From: Hymenobacter ruricola
GTDB taxonomy: Bacteria; Bacteroidota; Bacteroidia; Cytophagales; Hymenobacteraceae
Assembly (NCBI RefSeq): GCF_015694525.1
Contig: NZ_JADQDM010000014.1
Location: forward strand, 1 to 64,000
Direction of reading: 5' to 3'
DNA length: 64,000 nt
Positions 24,914 through 32,520 of the stretch are shown here, in pieces (positions within the stretch are counted from its first letter, which is position 1; every line of letters begins with the position of its first letter). Under the pieces are notes generated by a model that saw nothing but the letters and a program-made list of their open reading frames with translations, was not told the origin of the DNA and searched no databases. The translations under genes were made by a program, and so were the position numbers.

Positions 24914-26548
24914 TCAGGCCGCAAGCTGCAGCTGCATTTGGGTACCGGGCGCGGCCAGCGGCTCAGCCTCGGGCACTAAGGGGTGGGTCTTCGCGGTGGC
25001 GGCTTTGGCCTGGCGGGCGCGGTAGGCGGCCATTTCGGGGCCGGGCAGCCACTGCTTGCCGGCGCAAGCCCGAAGGTTGAACTCCTGCCAGAGAAATTCC
25101 TCGCGGAAAATGAGGTGCACGGTGCCTTTCTTAAAGGCCCGGATTTCGAAGAACCGGCTGTAGACCGTGTACACGCCGTTCGGGTTGGGGTTCTGATTGC
25201 CGTAGCGGTCAAGGGCGGTATCGATGCCCACGCAGGTATCGTAGTTTTCGCCCGTCAGGTAGCACATCACCCGGTCAATGTCGGCGTAGTCGTCGCGGCG
25301 GCTCCAGTTCACCCGGAAGCCCTTGCCCGAATAGCTTTCCTCCACCGCGTAGGGCAGAATCACCTTGCGGTTCACTTTCCACTGCGAGTTAGTTACCCAG
25401 CCCTCGACGTGCAGGCGGTTTTCCTTGTGGTACTTGGTAAAGGTGTCGAACACCGATTCCACGGCCTGTTCCATGATGGTTTCGCGGTTGTCGAGCACCA
25501 GCGCCACCAGCTCAGCCACTGCCTCGTGGGTGAATTCCTGGTAGCCCTGGGCTTTGCTGAAGGCCGCGAAGTTGCGGCGCACGTCGGCCGTCATCAGCTT
25601 CTGAATGTTCACCTTATCGAGTACCAGCCCCCAGATTTGCTGGTTCATCTCGTCGGCGAAGTTGTTGTAGCTCGTGCGCAGGCTGCCGCGCTCCAAGCTG
25701 GCCTCGGCCAGTTTAAGCACGTCCTGGTAGTCGTTGCGCAGCAGACTTTTGGCGTAGAACTTCATGCCCTCACGGGCTTGGAGGTAAGCGGCGTACTGCG
25801 CTTTCAGGCCTTCGTATTCGGCCGCCATGTTGCCGATAACGTCGCGGGTGGCCACGGCATTAGCGAAGAGGTTTTCGTTTAGCTCCGGCCCCCGGCGGCC
25901 CCGGCTGCTGAACTCAAACGTGAGGCGGTCGGCCTTGGCGGGCTTGTGCAGCCGAACCATACTCACCCCTACGTTGGTGGGGCGCTCGGCCTCAGCAAAA
26001 ACGGCCCCCAGCTCCTCACTGGTGCCGTGGTCCTCGATGAGGCGGGCCAGCAGCTGCCGGGTTTCGGTGTAGGGGTTGGCCAGCGTTTCGGTGTTGAGCA
26101 GGCACACCACGTCACCGCCGGCGGCTACCACGTCCCAAGCCTTGAGCAAATGCCGGTCGCCGTTGGAAAAGGGCGGGTTCATTACAATCAAATCGATAAA
26201 ATGGTCGCCCCGGTAGCTCAGGAAGTCGTTGGCAATGACTTTGTAGCCCTTGTCGTGCAGCACGGCACGCAGGTCGGGGTCGGCTTCGCAGCAATACACG
26301 TTTTGCTTGCCGCTGCGGCTGTGGTAGTCCTCGCGGTCCAGCCAGGCCGTCAGCTCGTCCACGATGGCCCCGCTGCCGGCGCTGGGCTCCAGGATAGTAA
26401 GCTTGCGCAAAGCTGCCGCGGCCGGGTTGTACCGGCGGTACCGGTCGCCGCTCTCGGCTTCGTCGCCGGTAGGAGCGGGATTGAAAAACGGTTCGAGCAT
26501 GCGCTGAATAACGGCGGCCGGGGTAGGAAAGAATTCAGGATTAAGCAT
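24914..26548 (-). CDS. DUF4942-type N6-adenine DNA methyltransferase
   Basis: The 544-residue protein starts with FFPTPAAVIQRM, has the AdoMet-binding motif ILEPSAGSGAIVDEL and the catalytic NPPF motif (LIVMNPPFSNGDRH) of amino-methylating enzymes, and ends in a region matching DUF4942 (WKVNRKVILPYAV, FRVNWSRRDDYADIDR). It should methylate adenine in DNA. It carries no nuclease domain and no restriction partner is adjacent, so it may be an orphan methylase guarding the element during transfer. The ATG at 26548 is preferred to one 11 codons upstream. Confidence 0.85.
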   Translation of the reverse strand: MLNPEFFPTPAAVIQRMLEPFFNPAPTGDEAESGDRYRRYNPAAAALRKLTILEPSAGSGAIVDELTAWLDREDYHSRSGKQNVYCCEADPDLRAVLHDKGYKVIANDFLSYRGDHFIDLIVMNPPFSNGDRHLLKAWDVVAAGGDVVCLLNTETLANPYTETRQLLARLIEDHGTSEELGAVFAEAERPTNVGVSMVRLHKPAKADRLTFEFSSRGRRGPELNENLFANAVATRDVIGNMAAEYEGLKAQYAAYLQAREGMKFYAKSLLRNDYQDVLKLAEASLERGSLRTSYNNFADEMNQQIWGLVLDKVNIQKLMTADVRRNFAAFSKAQGYQEFTHEAVAELVALVLDNRETIMEQAVESVFDTFTKYHKENRLHVEGWVTNSQWKVNRKVILPYAVEESYSGKGFRVNWSRRDDYADIDRVMCYLTGENYDTCVGIDTALDRYGNQNPNPNGVYTVYSRFFEIRAFKKGTVHLIFREEFLWQEFNLRACAGKQWLPGPEMAAYRARQAKAATAKTHPLVPEAEPLAAPGTQMQLQLAA

Positions 26549-27072
26549 GACGTCTGACGGGGCTAAGATGATAGTGAACAACCACTTGCTTATCCTATTA
26601 AACGCATTTTTGAGTGTTTTTGTTGCTAAAAAGACAACAATATTTCACCAAAATCAACTGCCCGCTTTGGCCGCTTAAACCCTCCTTCCCCTTTGTTCCA
26701 TATTGATTTTGCCAGCGGCTCGCTGGCTCAAGCACTGCGCTGGCGGTACCGACCCTTGCCGGTTCGGCCAGCAGCCATTAAAAAAGGAGGGAGGCCCGGG
26801 CGGGGCTGCAAAGCGCACCGGGGGCGGGGCCGGCATTCCGCCGCGACCAACGGGAGTAGCGGAGAGCCGGCCCCGCCCCCGAGTAAGCGCCGCTGCCTGG
26901 GCCGGGCCGGTGGGAGGATTTTTTTGCGAGAAGGATAGGAAGAACGCGACCAACGGGAGCGGTGCGTAGCACGGTAGCGCAGCGAACTCCTGCATAGCCT
27001 GGCCCAATGGGCTCGCGCCGCCAGCAATGCCTTAATACAGCTCGTTTTCCGCCCAGGAAGAAATATTTTAGC
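26549..27072. repeat. Intergenic region with long stem-loop and direct repeats
   Basis: No convincing gene lies here. GGGGGCGGGGCCGGC at 26820-26834 and GCCGGCCCCGCCCCC at 26866-26880 form a perfect 15-base inverted repeat with a 31-base loop. CGCGACCAACGGGAG occurs exactly at 26842-26856 (inside the loop) and again at 26945-26959. The first 140 bases are AT-rich. The arrangement could be a transfer origin, a recombination scar or an origin; the sequence alone does not decide. Confidence 0.7.
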
Positions 27073-27117
27073 TATGTCGTAAACTTACGTCATTCTATGT
27101 CGTATATTTGCGACATA
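27073..27117 (+). promoter_or_regulatory. ArsR-type operator over the ars promoter
   Basis: TATGTCG (27096-27102) and CGACATA (27111-27117) form a perfect palindrome around TATATTTG, which fits the Bacteroidota -7 element TAnnTTTG. A second, imperfect palindrome (ATGTCGTAA and TTACGTCAT, 27074-27093) lies beside it. An ArsR dimer bound here would cover the promoter, so autorepression relieved by arsenite is likely. Confidence 0.7.
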
Positions 27118-27141
27118 CTTCCGGCTTTGCTCCTGACTGCT

Positions 27142-27408
27142 ATGTCTTCCAACGCGGATACCTTGGTTCATCCCCTGCTACGCGTGGTGCTCGAACGGGT
27201 GCTGCGCACCGAATGCCTCGTCCTGGAAGGCCTGCGGCTCCAGACCCAGAGCTACAACGGCCAACCCGGCGGCGGCGGCGAGCAGCGGTTGAAAGCGGCC
27301 GAACAGCGCGCCTACCAGCGGGCCGAAATCCTGCTCGCCCAGTTGCTGGCCGCCACGGCTGCCGCGCCAGCATCTATTCCCAACGCACTCCCCGATTCAT
27401 CCTCATGA
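27142..27408 (+). CDS. Small helical protein preceding arsR
   Basis: The 88-residue product (from ATG 27142) is Leu/Ala/Glu-rich and probably helical (PLLRVVLERVLRTECLVLEG and RLKAAEQRAYQRAEILLAQL). I do not recognise it. It lies directly after the ArsR-type operator and its stop overlaps the arsR start as ATGA, so the two should be translated together. It has one Cys and no metal-site pattern. An in-frame upstream extension would run through the operator and is rejected. Confidence 0.6.
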   Translation: MSSNADTLVHPLLRVVLERVLRTECLVLEGLRLQTQSYNGQPGGGGEQRLKAAEQRAYQRAEILLAQLLAATAAAPASIPNALPDSSS

Positions 27409-27755
27409 CCTACGCTAAAACCGCCGCCTTCACCGAAGAGCAGCAGCACCTAGCCCGCGTGGCCAAGGCCCTGGCCCACCCGGCGCGAGTGGCCATCATC
27501 CAGTTCCTGGCCAGCAAAAAGACCTGCATCTCCGGCGACATCGCCGCCGAGCTGCCCCTGTCCCGCACCACCGTATTTCAGCACTTGCAGGAGTTGAAGG
27601 CGCTGGATTTGATACGCGGCGAAATCGACGGCCTCACGGTCTGCTACTGCCTCAATACCGAGCTGCTGCAACAGGTGCACCAGCAGTTCACCGCCTTTTT
27701 CATCGAGGCCACGAGCGGCGCCGTTTGCGGCCCCGATGATGCCTGCGCCTGCTAA
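27405..27755 (+). CDS. arsR: ArsR-family arsenite-responsive repressor
   Basis: The 116-residue winged-helix repressor has LARVAKALAHPARVAIIQFL, a DNA-recognition helix in ELPLSRTTVFQHLQELKALD and the wing region LIRGEIDGLTVCYCL. Cysteines near the DNA-binding helix (KKTCIS) and in the C-terminal CGPDDACAC could bind As(III). It overlaps the preceding small gene by four bases and is followed by the rest of the ars operon. The palindromic operator upstream is its likely target. Confidence 0.93.
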   Translation: MTYAKTAAFTEEQQHLARVAKALAHPARVAIIQFLASKKTCISGDIAAELPLSRTTVFQHLQELKALDLIRGEIDGLTVCYCLNTELLQQVHQQFTAFFIEATSGAVCGPDDACAC

Positions 27756-27796
27756 CCATCCTCACTTTAACCCTTACCATTTTACGAAGCAACGCC

Positions 27797-28261
27797 ATGA
27801 AAATCTCTGAAATCAAGCAGGCCCTGACCGAAGTAGAAGCCATTAATTTCCGCCTGCCCACGGGCGAGTACCTGCCTTCCCATTTCCACGTCACGGAAGT
27901 GGGCCTGGTGAGCAAGCATTTCATCGACTGCGGCGGCGTGGAGCGCCAAGAAACCGTGGCCAACTTCCAGCTCTGGGAGGCCGGTGATTATGACCACCGC
28001 CTAGCCCCCCAGAAATTCCTGCACATCCTGAAGCTGTCGGAGAAAATCCTGGGACAGGAAGACTTGGACATTGAAGTAGAGTACCAGCAGGCCACCATCG
28101 GCAAGTTCGGCCTGACCTTCGACGGCACCGATTTCGTGCTCATGCCCAAGCAGACGGCCTGCCTGGCCCAGGATGCCTGCGGCATTCCGGCGGCCCAGCA
28201 GTTCGCGCTGCCCCAGCTGCAAACGGCCGGCGGCTGCACGCCGGGCGGCGGGTGCTGCTAA
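27797..28261 (+). CDS. DUF6428 protein with Cys-rich tail
   Basis: The 154-residue protein matches the DUF6428 family common in Bacteroidota arsenic operons: INFRLPTGEYLPSHFHVTEV, KHFIDCGGV, NFQLWEAGDYDHRL and LDIEVEYQQATIGKFGL. The tail has ACLAQDACG and GGCTPGGGCC, so it could bind thiophilic metal. It lies just behind arsR. Its biochemical role is unknown to me; location in the operon suggests arsenic handling. Confidence 0.85.
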   Translation: MKISEIKQALTEVEAINFRLPTGEYLPSHFHVTEVGLVSKHFIDCGGVERQETVANFQLWEAGDYDHRLAPQKFLHILKLSEKILGQEDLDIEVEYQQATIGKFGLTFDGTDFVLMPKQTACLAQDACGIPAAQQFALPQLQTAGGCTPGGGCC

Positions 28262-28333
28262 AATGACCACGCGGCGCGGCCCTCCCGGGTCACGCCGCTT
28301 GACTTATCCCCCAATCCATTCCGCCCGATTTCG

Positions 28334-29107
28334 ATGACAATTGCCTTTTTCTCCGACGTGCACGGCAACCTGCCGGCCTTGGAAGCGGTGCTGGCCGATA
28401 TGGAGCAGCGCCGGCCCGACATGATTTTCTGCCTGGGCGATTTGGTGGGCTACGCGCCCTGGCCCAACGAAGTGGTGAATGAGGTGCGCCGCCGCGGCAT
28501 CCCCACATTGGCCGGTAACTACGACCAGGGCATCGGGCTGGCCAGTAGCAACTGCGGCTGCGCTTACAAAACCGACACCGAAAAGGACCTGGGCGCGCAA
28601 AGCATTGCCTACACTAACCATATCATGGGCGACGAGGAGCGGCGCTACCTGCGCCTGCTACCCAAACACATGCGGCTGGAGTTTCAGGAGGAGCCCTGCA
28701 CCCTGAACCTGCTGATGGTGCACGGCTCGCCGCGCAAAATCAATGAGTACCTGTTTGAGGACCGGCCCGAGGCCAGCTTTCTGCGGGTGTTGGCCGAGGC
28801 CAACGCCGATATTATGCTATTCGGGCATACTCACAAGCCCTACCACCGCACCTTCGCCTACGAAGTGGAAGGCGAAACCCGCTACCGCCACGCCCTCAAC
28901 ATCGGCTCGGTGGGCAAGCCCAAGGACGGTGACCCACGCGCGGCTTACCAGTTGCTGCACCTCGACGAAAACACGAAGCTCACGGACCCTGGCAGCGTGC
29001 GCACGGAACTTATTCGGGTCGAATACGACGTGGAGAAAGCCGCCCAGGCCGTGGAGGCCTCCCCGCTGCCGAACGAATACGCCGACATGCTGCGCAAAGC
29101 CTATTAA
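28334..29107 (+). CDS. Calcineurin-like metallophosphoesterase
   Basis: The 257-residue enzyme has all the binuclear metal motifs of the family: SDVHGN, GDLVGYAPWP, GNYDQ, VHGSPRK and GHTHKP. It is close to YfcE/diadenosine-polyphosphatase-like phosphodiesterases. Its place within the ars operon, 73 bases after the DUF6428 gene, is a recurrent Bacteroidota arrangement but its contribution to arsenic resistance is not established by sequence. Confidence 0.9.
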   Translation: MTIAFFSDVHGNLPALEAVLADMEQRRPDMIFCLGDLVGYAPWPNEVVNEVRRRGIPTLAGNYDQGIGLASSNCGCAYKTDTEKDLGAQSIAYTNHIMGDEERRYLRLLPKHMRLEFQEEPCTLNLLMVHGSPRKINEYLFEDRPEASFLRVLAEANADIMLFGHTHKPYHRTFAYEVEGETRYRHALNIGSVGKPKDGDPRAAYQLLHLDENTKLTDPGSVRTELIRVEYDVEKAAQAVEASPLPNEYADMLRKAY

Positions 29108-29119
29108 GCTACCAACCCG

Positions 29120-29614
29120 ATGACCATTCAACCACTCGCGGAAACCCACTGGCCCGCCGTGCGTGCCATCTACGAGCAAGGCATTGCCACGGGCAACGCC
29201 ACGTTTGAAACGCAGGCCCCCGAATGGGAGGCCTGGGACCGGGCGCACCTGGCCCACAGCCGCCTGGTCGCCGTCGATGACACCGGCATGGTGCTGGGCT
29301 GGGCTGCGCTCTCGCCGGTGTCGAGCCGCTGCGTGTACGGCGGGGTGGCCGAACTCAGCATCTACATCGCCGCCGACGCCCGTGGGCAGGGCGTCGGCCG
29401 GCAGCTGCTGCAGGTCTTGATTGCGGACTCGGAGGCCCAAGGCATCTGGACGCTGCAAGCTGGCACCTTCGAGGAAAACAGCGCCAGCATTGGCCTGCAT
29501 ACTCAGGCAGGTTTTCGCGTCATCGGCCACCGCGAACGGATTGGCCAGCACCACGGCGTGTGGCGCAACACGGTGCAGATGGAGCGGCGCAGCTCCTCCG
29601 TCGGGGTCGCTTAA
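29120..29614 (+). CDS. GNAT acetyltransferase, ArsN1/PAT-like
   Basis: The 164-residue acetyltransferase has the pattern of the phosphinothricin/ArsN1 group: YEQGIATGNATFETQAPEW near the N-terminus, acetyl-CoA motif DARGQGVGRQLLQVLI, and LHTQAGFRVIGHRERIGQHH at the end. ArsN1 enzymes acetylate arsinothricin, a natural organoarsenical, and relatives act on phosphinothricin. The ars operon context favours ArsN. It is 12 bases behind the phosphoesterase. Confidence 0.85.
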   Translation: MTIQPLAETHWPAVRAIYEQGIATGNATFETQAPEWEAWDRAHLAHSRLVAVDDTGMVLGWAALSPVSSRCVYGGVAELSIYIAADARGQGVGRQLLQVLIADSEAQGIWTLQAGTFEENSASIGLHTQAGFRVIGHRERIGQHHGVWRNTVQMERRSSSVGVA

Positions 29615-29627
29615 TTCACTATTTTCT

Positions 29628-30734
29628 ATGACAACCCTGAATCAACCCCTGCCCGCCGCCCCGGCCCCCGCCGCGCTGGCTGAAAAGAAACTCTCTGGCC
29701 TCGACCGGGGCCTCACGCTCTGGATATTCCTGGCCATGGCGCTGGGCGTCGGCCTGGGCTACTTTGTGCCCGGCATCAACGGGGCCATCAACTACTTCTC
29801 AGTGGGCACGGTGAACGTACCGCTGGCCATCGGCCTGATTCTGATGATGTACCCGCCGTTGGCCAAGGTCAAGTACGAGCAGCTGCCCACGGTCTTCAAA
29901 AACACGCGCATCATCGGCCTCTCGCTGTTCCTAAACTGGATTCTGGGCCCCCTGCTCATGTTTTTCCTGGCCATCTGGCTGCTGCCCGACAAGCCCGAAT
30001 ACATGATGGGCCTGATTCTCATCGGCATCGCCCGCTGCATTGCCATGGTGCTGGTCTGGAATGACCTGGCCGATGGCAGTCGCGAGTACGCCGCCGGGCT
30101 GGTGGCCCTGAATTCCATCTTTCAGGTACTGTTTTATTCGGTGCTGGCCTGGCTGTTCATCACCGTGCTGCCGCCTTACTTTGGCCTGAAGGGCTACGCG
30201 GTGAACATCGGCATCTGGGACATTGCCCGGAGCGTACTCGTTTACCTGGGCATTCCGTTCGCGGCGGGCTTTTTGTCGCGCACCGTCCTGCGCCGGCTGA
30301 AAGGCGACGCATGGTACGAGAACGTCTACATCCCGGCCATCAGCCCCATTACGCTGGTGGCGCTGCTGCTCACCATCGTGGTCATGTTCAGCCTCAAGGG
30401 CGAAACCATCGTGCAGGTGCCGCTCGATGTGCTGCGCATCGCCCTGCCGCTGGCCCTGTACTTCGGCATCATGTTCGTGCTTAGTTTCGCGGCCGGCAAG
30501 TATCTAGGGGCCGACTACGCTGAGAATGCCTCCATTGCTTTCACGGCCACCGGCAATAACTTCGAGCTGGCCATTGCCGTGGCCATTGGGGTGTTTGGCC
30601 TGAACTCGGGCCAGGCCTTCGCCGGAGTTATCGGCCCGCTGATTGAGGTGCCGGCGCTGATTGCGCTGGTTAACCTGGCCTTCTGGTTCCGCCGCCGCTG
30701 GTACGACGGCAAAACGGTGGCTTCGGCCGCGTAA
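29628..30734 (+). CDS. acr3: Acr3-family arsenite efflux pump
   Basis: The 368-residue protein has about ten membrane helices and the Acr3 signature GIARCIAMVLVWNDLADG with the essential Cys at residue 137, plus ATGNNFELAIAVAIGVFG in the second half. It expels As(III) through the inner membrane. The ATG at 29628 gives the normal family length; the longer open frame upstream only shadows the acetyltransferase gene. It is cotranscribed with arsC. Confidence 0.95.
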   Translation: MTTLNQPLPAAPAPAALAEKKLSGLDRGLTLWIFLAMALGVGLGYFVPGINGAINYFSVGTVNVPLAIGLILMMYPPLAKVKYEQLPTVFKNTRIIGLSLFLNWILGPLLMFFLAIWLLPDKPEYMMGLILIGIARCIAMVLVWNDLADGSREYAAGLVALNSIFQVLFYSVLAWLFITVLPPYFGLKGYAVNIGIWDIARSVLVYLGIPFAAGFLSRTVLRRLKGDAWYENVYIPAISPITLVALLLTIVVMFSLKGETIVQVPLDVLRIALPLALYFGIMFVLSFAAGKYLGADYAENASIAFTATGNNFELAIAVAIGVFGLNSGQAFAGVIGPLIEVPALIALVNLAFWFRRRWYDGKTVASAA

Positions 30735-30760
30735 CTCTTCCCCTGCTTTTTTCCCTGCTC

Positions 30761-31201
30761 ATGTCTGGTAAGAAAAACGTGCTGGTGCTCTGCACCGGCA
30801 ACTCCTGCCGCAGCCAGCTGCTGCACGGCTACCTCGCCCAAGAGCTAGGCGAGCGGGCCGCCGTCTACAGCGCCGGCGTAGAAGTCCACGGGCTTAATCC
30901 CCGCGCCGTGCGCGTAATGGCCGAGGACGGGGTGGATATCTCGCATCACACTAGCAACCACATCGATGAGTACGCCGCCGTGCCGTTCGATTACGTGCTG
31001 ACTGTGTGCGACCACGCCAACGAGGTGTGCCCAGTATTTCCGTCGTCGGCCAAGAAGCTGCACCACAACTTTCCCGACCCGGCCAAGGCTACTGGCAGCG
31101 AGGAGGAAATTATGGGGCAGTTTCGCGCGGTGCGCGACCAGGTGAAAGCCTATGCCCACGACTTCGTTCAGGCGCAGTTCAAGACAACTCAAAGCATCTG
31201 A
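30761..31201 (+). CDS. arsC: Arsenate reductase, low-molecular-weight phosphatase type
   Basis: The 146-residue enzyme reduces As(V) to As(III) for export. The phosphatase-like loop CTGNSCR has the nucleophile Cys11 and Arg17. Two further cysteines, Cys83 and Cys90 in VCDHANEVCPVF, fit the intramolecular disulfide relay of thioredoxin-coupled ArsC. The closing NFPDPAKATG matches the family. It lies 26 bases after acr3, which completes the operon. Confidence 0.95.
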   Translation: MSGKKNVLVLCTGNSCRSQLLHGYLAQELGERAAVYSAGVEVHGLNPRAVRVMAEDGVDISHHTSNHIDEYAAVPFDYVLTVCDHANEVCPVFPSSAKKLHHNFPDPAKATGSEEEIMGQFRAVRDQVKAYAHDFVQAQFKTTQSI

Positions 31202-31295
31202 ATAATAAGTATTTATGCCAGTGAATCCTTACGCGGAATTCTTCGTTCAAACTCACCGTTGAGGTAAAGAGAGTTTTTCCCTCTCGCCCTGCTAT

Positions 31296-31478
31296 ATGGC
31301 AACGAACAAACCGGCCGGCGACGGCCACCGCAACGGCGCAGTGCGCGACCGTTCGCAAGTTTTCAACCCCGTCACGGAGCAATACGTGAAGCGGAACACC
31401 ACCAACGGCCAGTTCATGGACGTGAAGCAAGATGGTACGCCCTTCAAAGGCGTGCGAAAAGAGAAGGGAGGCAAATAG
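31296..31478 (+). CDS. Small conserved basic protein
   Basis: The 60-residue product (NKPAGDGHRNGAVRDRSQVF, VKRNTTNGQFMDVKQDGTPF) belongs to a widespread family of short hypothetical proteins with this NGAVR-RSQ...GQFMDVK pattern. The function is not known to me. It stands alone after the ars operon and has its own hairpin terminator. Confidence 0.75.
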   Translation: MATNKPAGDGHRNGAVRDRSQVFNPVTEQYVKRNTTNGQFMDVKQDGTPFKGVRKEKGGK

Positions 31479-31505
31479 CACTACTTCTACTCTGTCTTTT
31501 GTCAG

Positions 31506-31545
31506 TAAAAAGGCGGCTCCGAAATTGGAGTCGCTTTTTTATTTT
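31506..31545 (+). terminator. Hairpin terminator after the small conserved gene
   Basis: GCGGCTCC and GGAGTCGC pair with one mismatch around a six-base loop, flanked by AAAAAG and a TTTTTTATTTTA tract. It is a standard intrinsic terminator on the + strand, with a partly symmetrical A-run. Confidence 0.85.
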
Positions 31546-31563
31546 AATTGTTGCCCACCACTG

Positions 31564-32433
31564 ATGCAGGTATCACGCCGACACCACTACATTCCCCAAT
31601 TCCTCATTAAGAATTTCGCGGATGCGGATGGAATGCTCTACTTGCTTGATAAGCAGACGGGTAGAATAGCCAAGCAGCGGCAAAGCCCAAAGGCTATATT
31701 CTTTGAGATGGACCGGAATACGGTTCTCTTCCACGGCCAGCCCAAAGACCATCTGGAGGCCTTGTATGCAGCTTTGGATGACAAGGCCGCCGCCGATTTG
31801 CAAAATGTCCTTCTCTCCCGAAAAGCTTCTCTCGAAGCAGTGGTGAGCATTGTTGCGCTGGCCAGCTCCCTTAAATGGCGCATACCGGCGAGCGACCCGC
31901 AGTTTGGCCGACTGAAAGAGGAGTTGAGCCTGGCCGACTTAAAAGCTGAAATCCGGCCCATCGACCAAGCTAACCCAGTCGACCTGAATGCGCTGAACCA
32001 GTTGGTGGATTCGGATGCTATCAAAGAGGCCAAGCGAATATTGTTGCCTCTGCTGCCGTTGTTTGACGAGAACAAGCTTACCGACATTCACGCCAACTGG
32101 TTTATTCACTCGCAGCCCGATGAACGGTTTCCCTCCGTGATTGGAGACTGCCCCGTGCTGGAAAGGCCCAATGCTGACTATAGCAAATTAGAAGACTTCA
32201 TCTTTCCGCTAAGCGCTACCGACACGTTTATTTACAAGCACGGGGCCCAGAAGCGGATTAAAAGCCCAATTTTCACTATCCAGAAGGACCTGGCTACCCT
32301 TCACTATTCCACGCGTTACGTTGCCTGCATGAGCAAAACGCACTTGGAAACCATCATGCAGATGTACAGTGTGATGCAAGCTCAAAACCAAGTAGAAAAG
32401 CTCACTGAGCTCTTATTTGACTTTATCGCCTAA
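31564..32433 (+). CDS. DUF4238-family protein
   Basis: The 289-residue protein opens with RRHHYIPQFLIKNFADADG, the hallmark of DUF4238, and continues with KQTGRIAKQ and IGDCPVLERPNADY (a conserved 'pristine copy' of the family's D-x-P region). These proteins occur in defence-associated neighbourhoods and have no settled function. The ATG at 31564 is chosen over an upstream extension that shadows the previous gene. The gene is visibly richer in A and T than the ars operon beside it, suggesting separate acquisition. Confidence 0.8.
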   Translation: MQVSRRHHYIPQFLIKNFADADGMLYLLDKQTGRIAKQRQSPKAIFFEMDRNTVLFHGQPKDHLEALYAALDDKAAADLQNVLLSRKASLEAVVSIVALASSLKWRIPASDPQFGRLKEELSLADLKAEIRPIDQANPVDLNALNQLVDSDAIKEAKRILLPLLPLFDENKLTDIHANWFIHSQPDERFPSVIGDCPVLERPNADYSKLEDFIFPLSATDTFIYKHGAQKRIKSPIFTIQKDLATLHYSTRYVACMSKTHLETIMQMYSVMQAQNQVEKLTELLFDFIA

Positions 32434-32520
32434 TTCCTTTAGCGACATTCGAAACCCTGAGCAATTATCAGCCAAGTTTACTCCCCACGTTTCGCGCAAT
32501 CTTCAACAGGGTGCAGTTAA

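Noticed and set aside
26675..27027. Several short frames on both strands in the stem-loop region
   Set aside because: Gly/Pro/Arg low-complexity translations of GC repeats without start context or domain.
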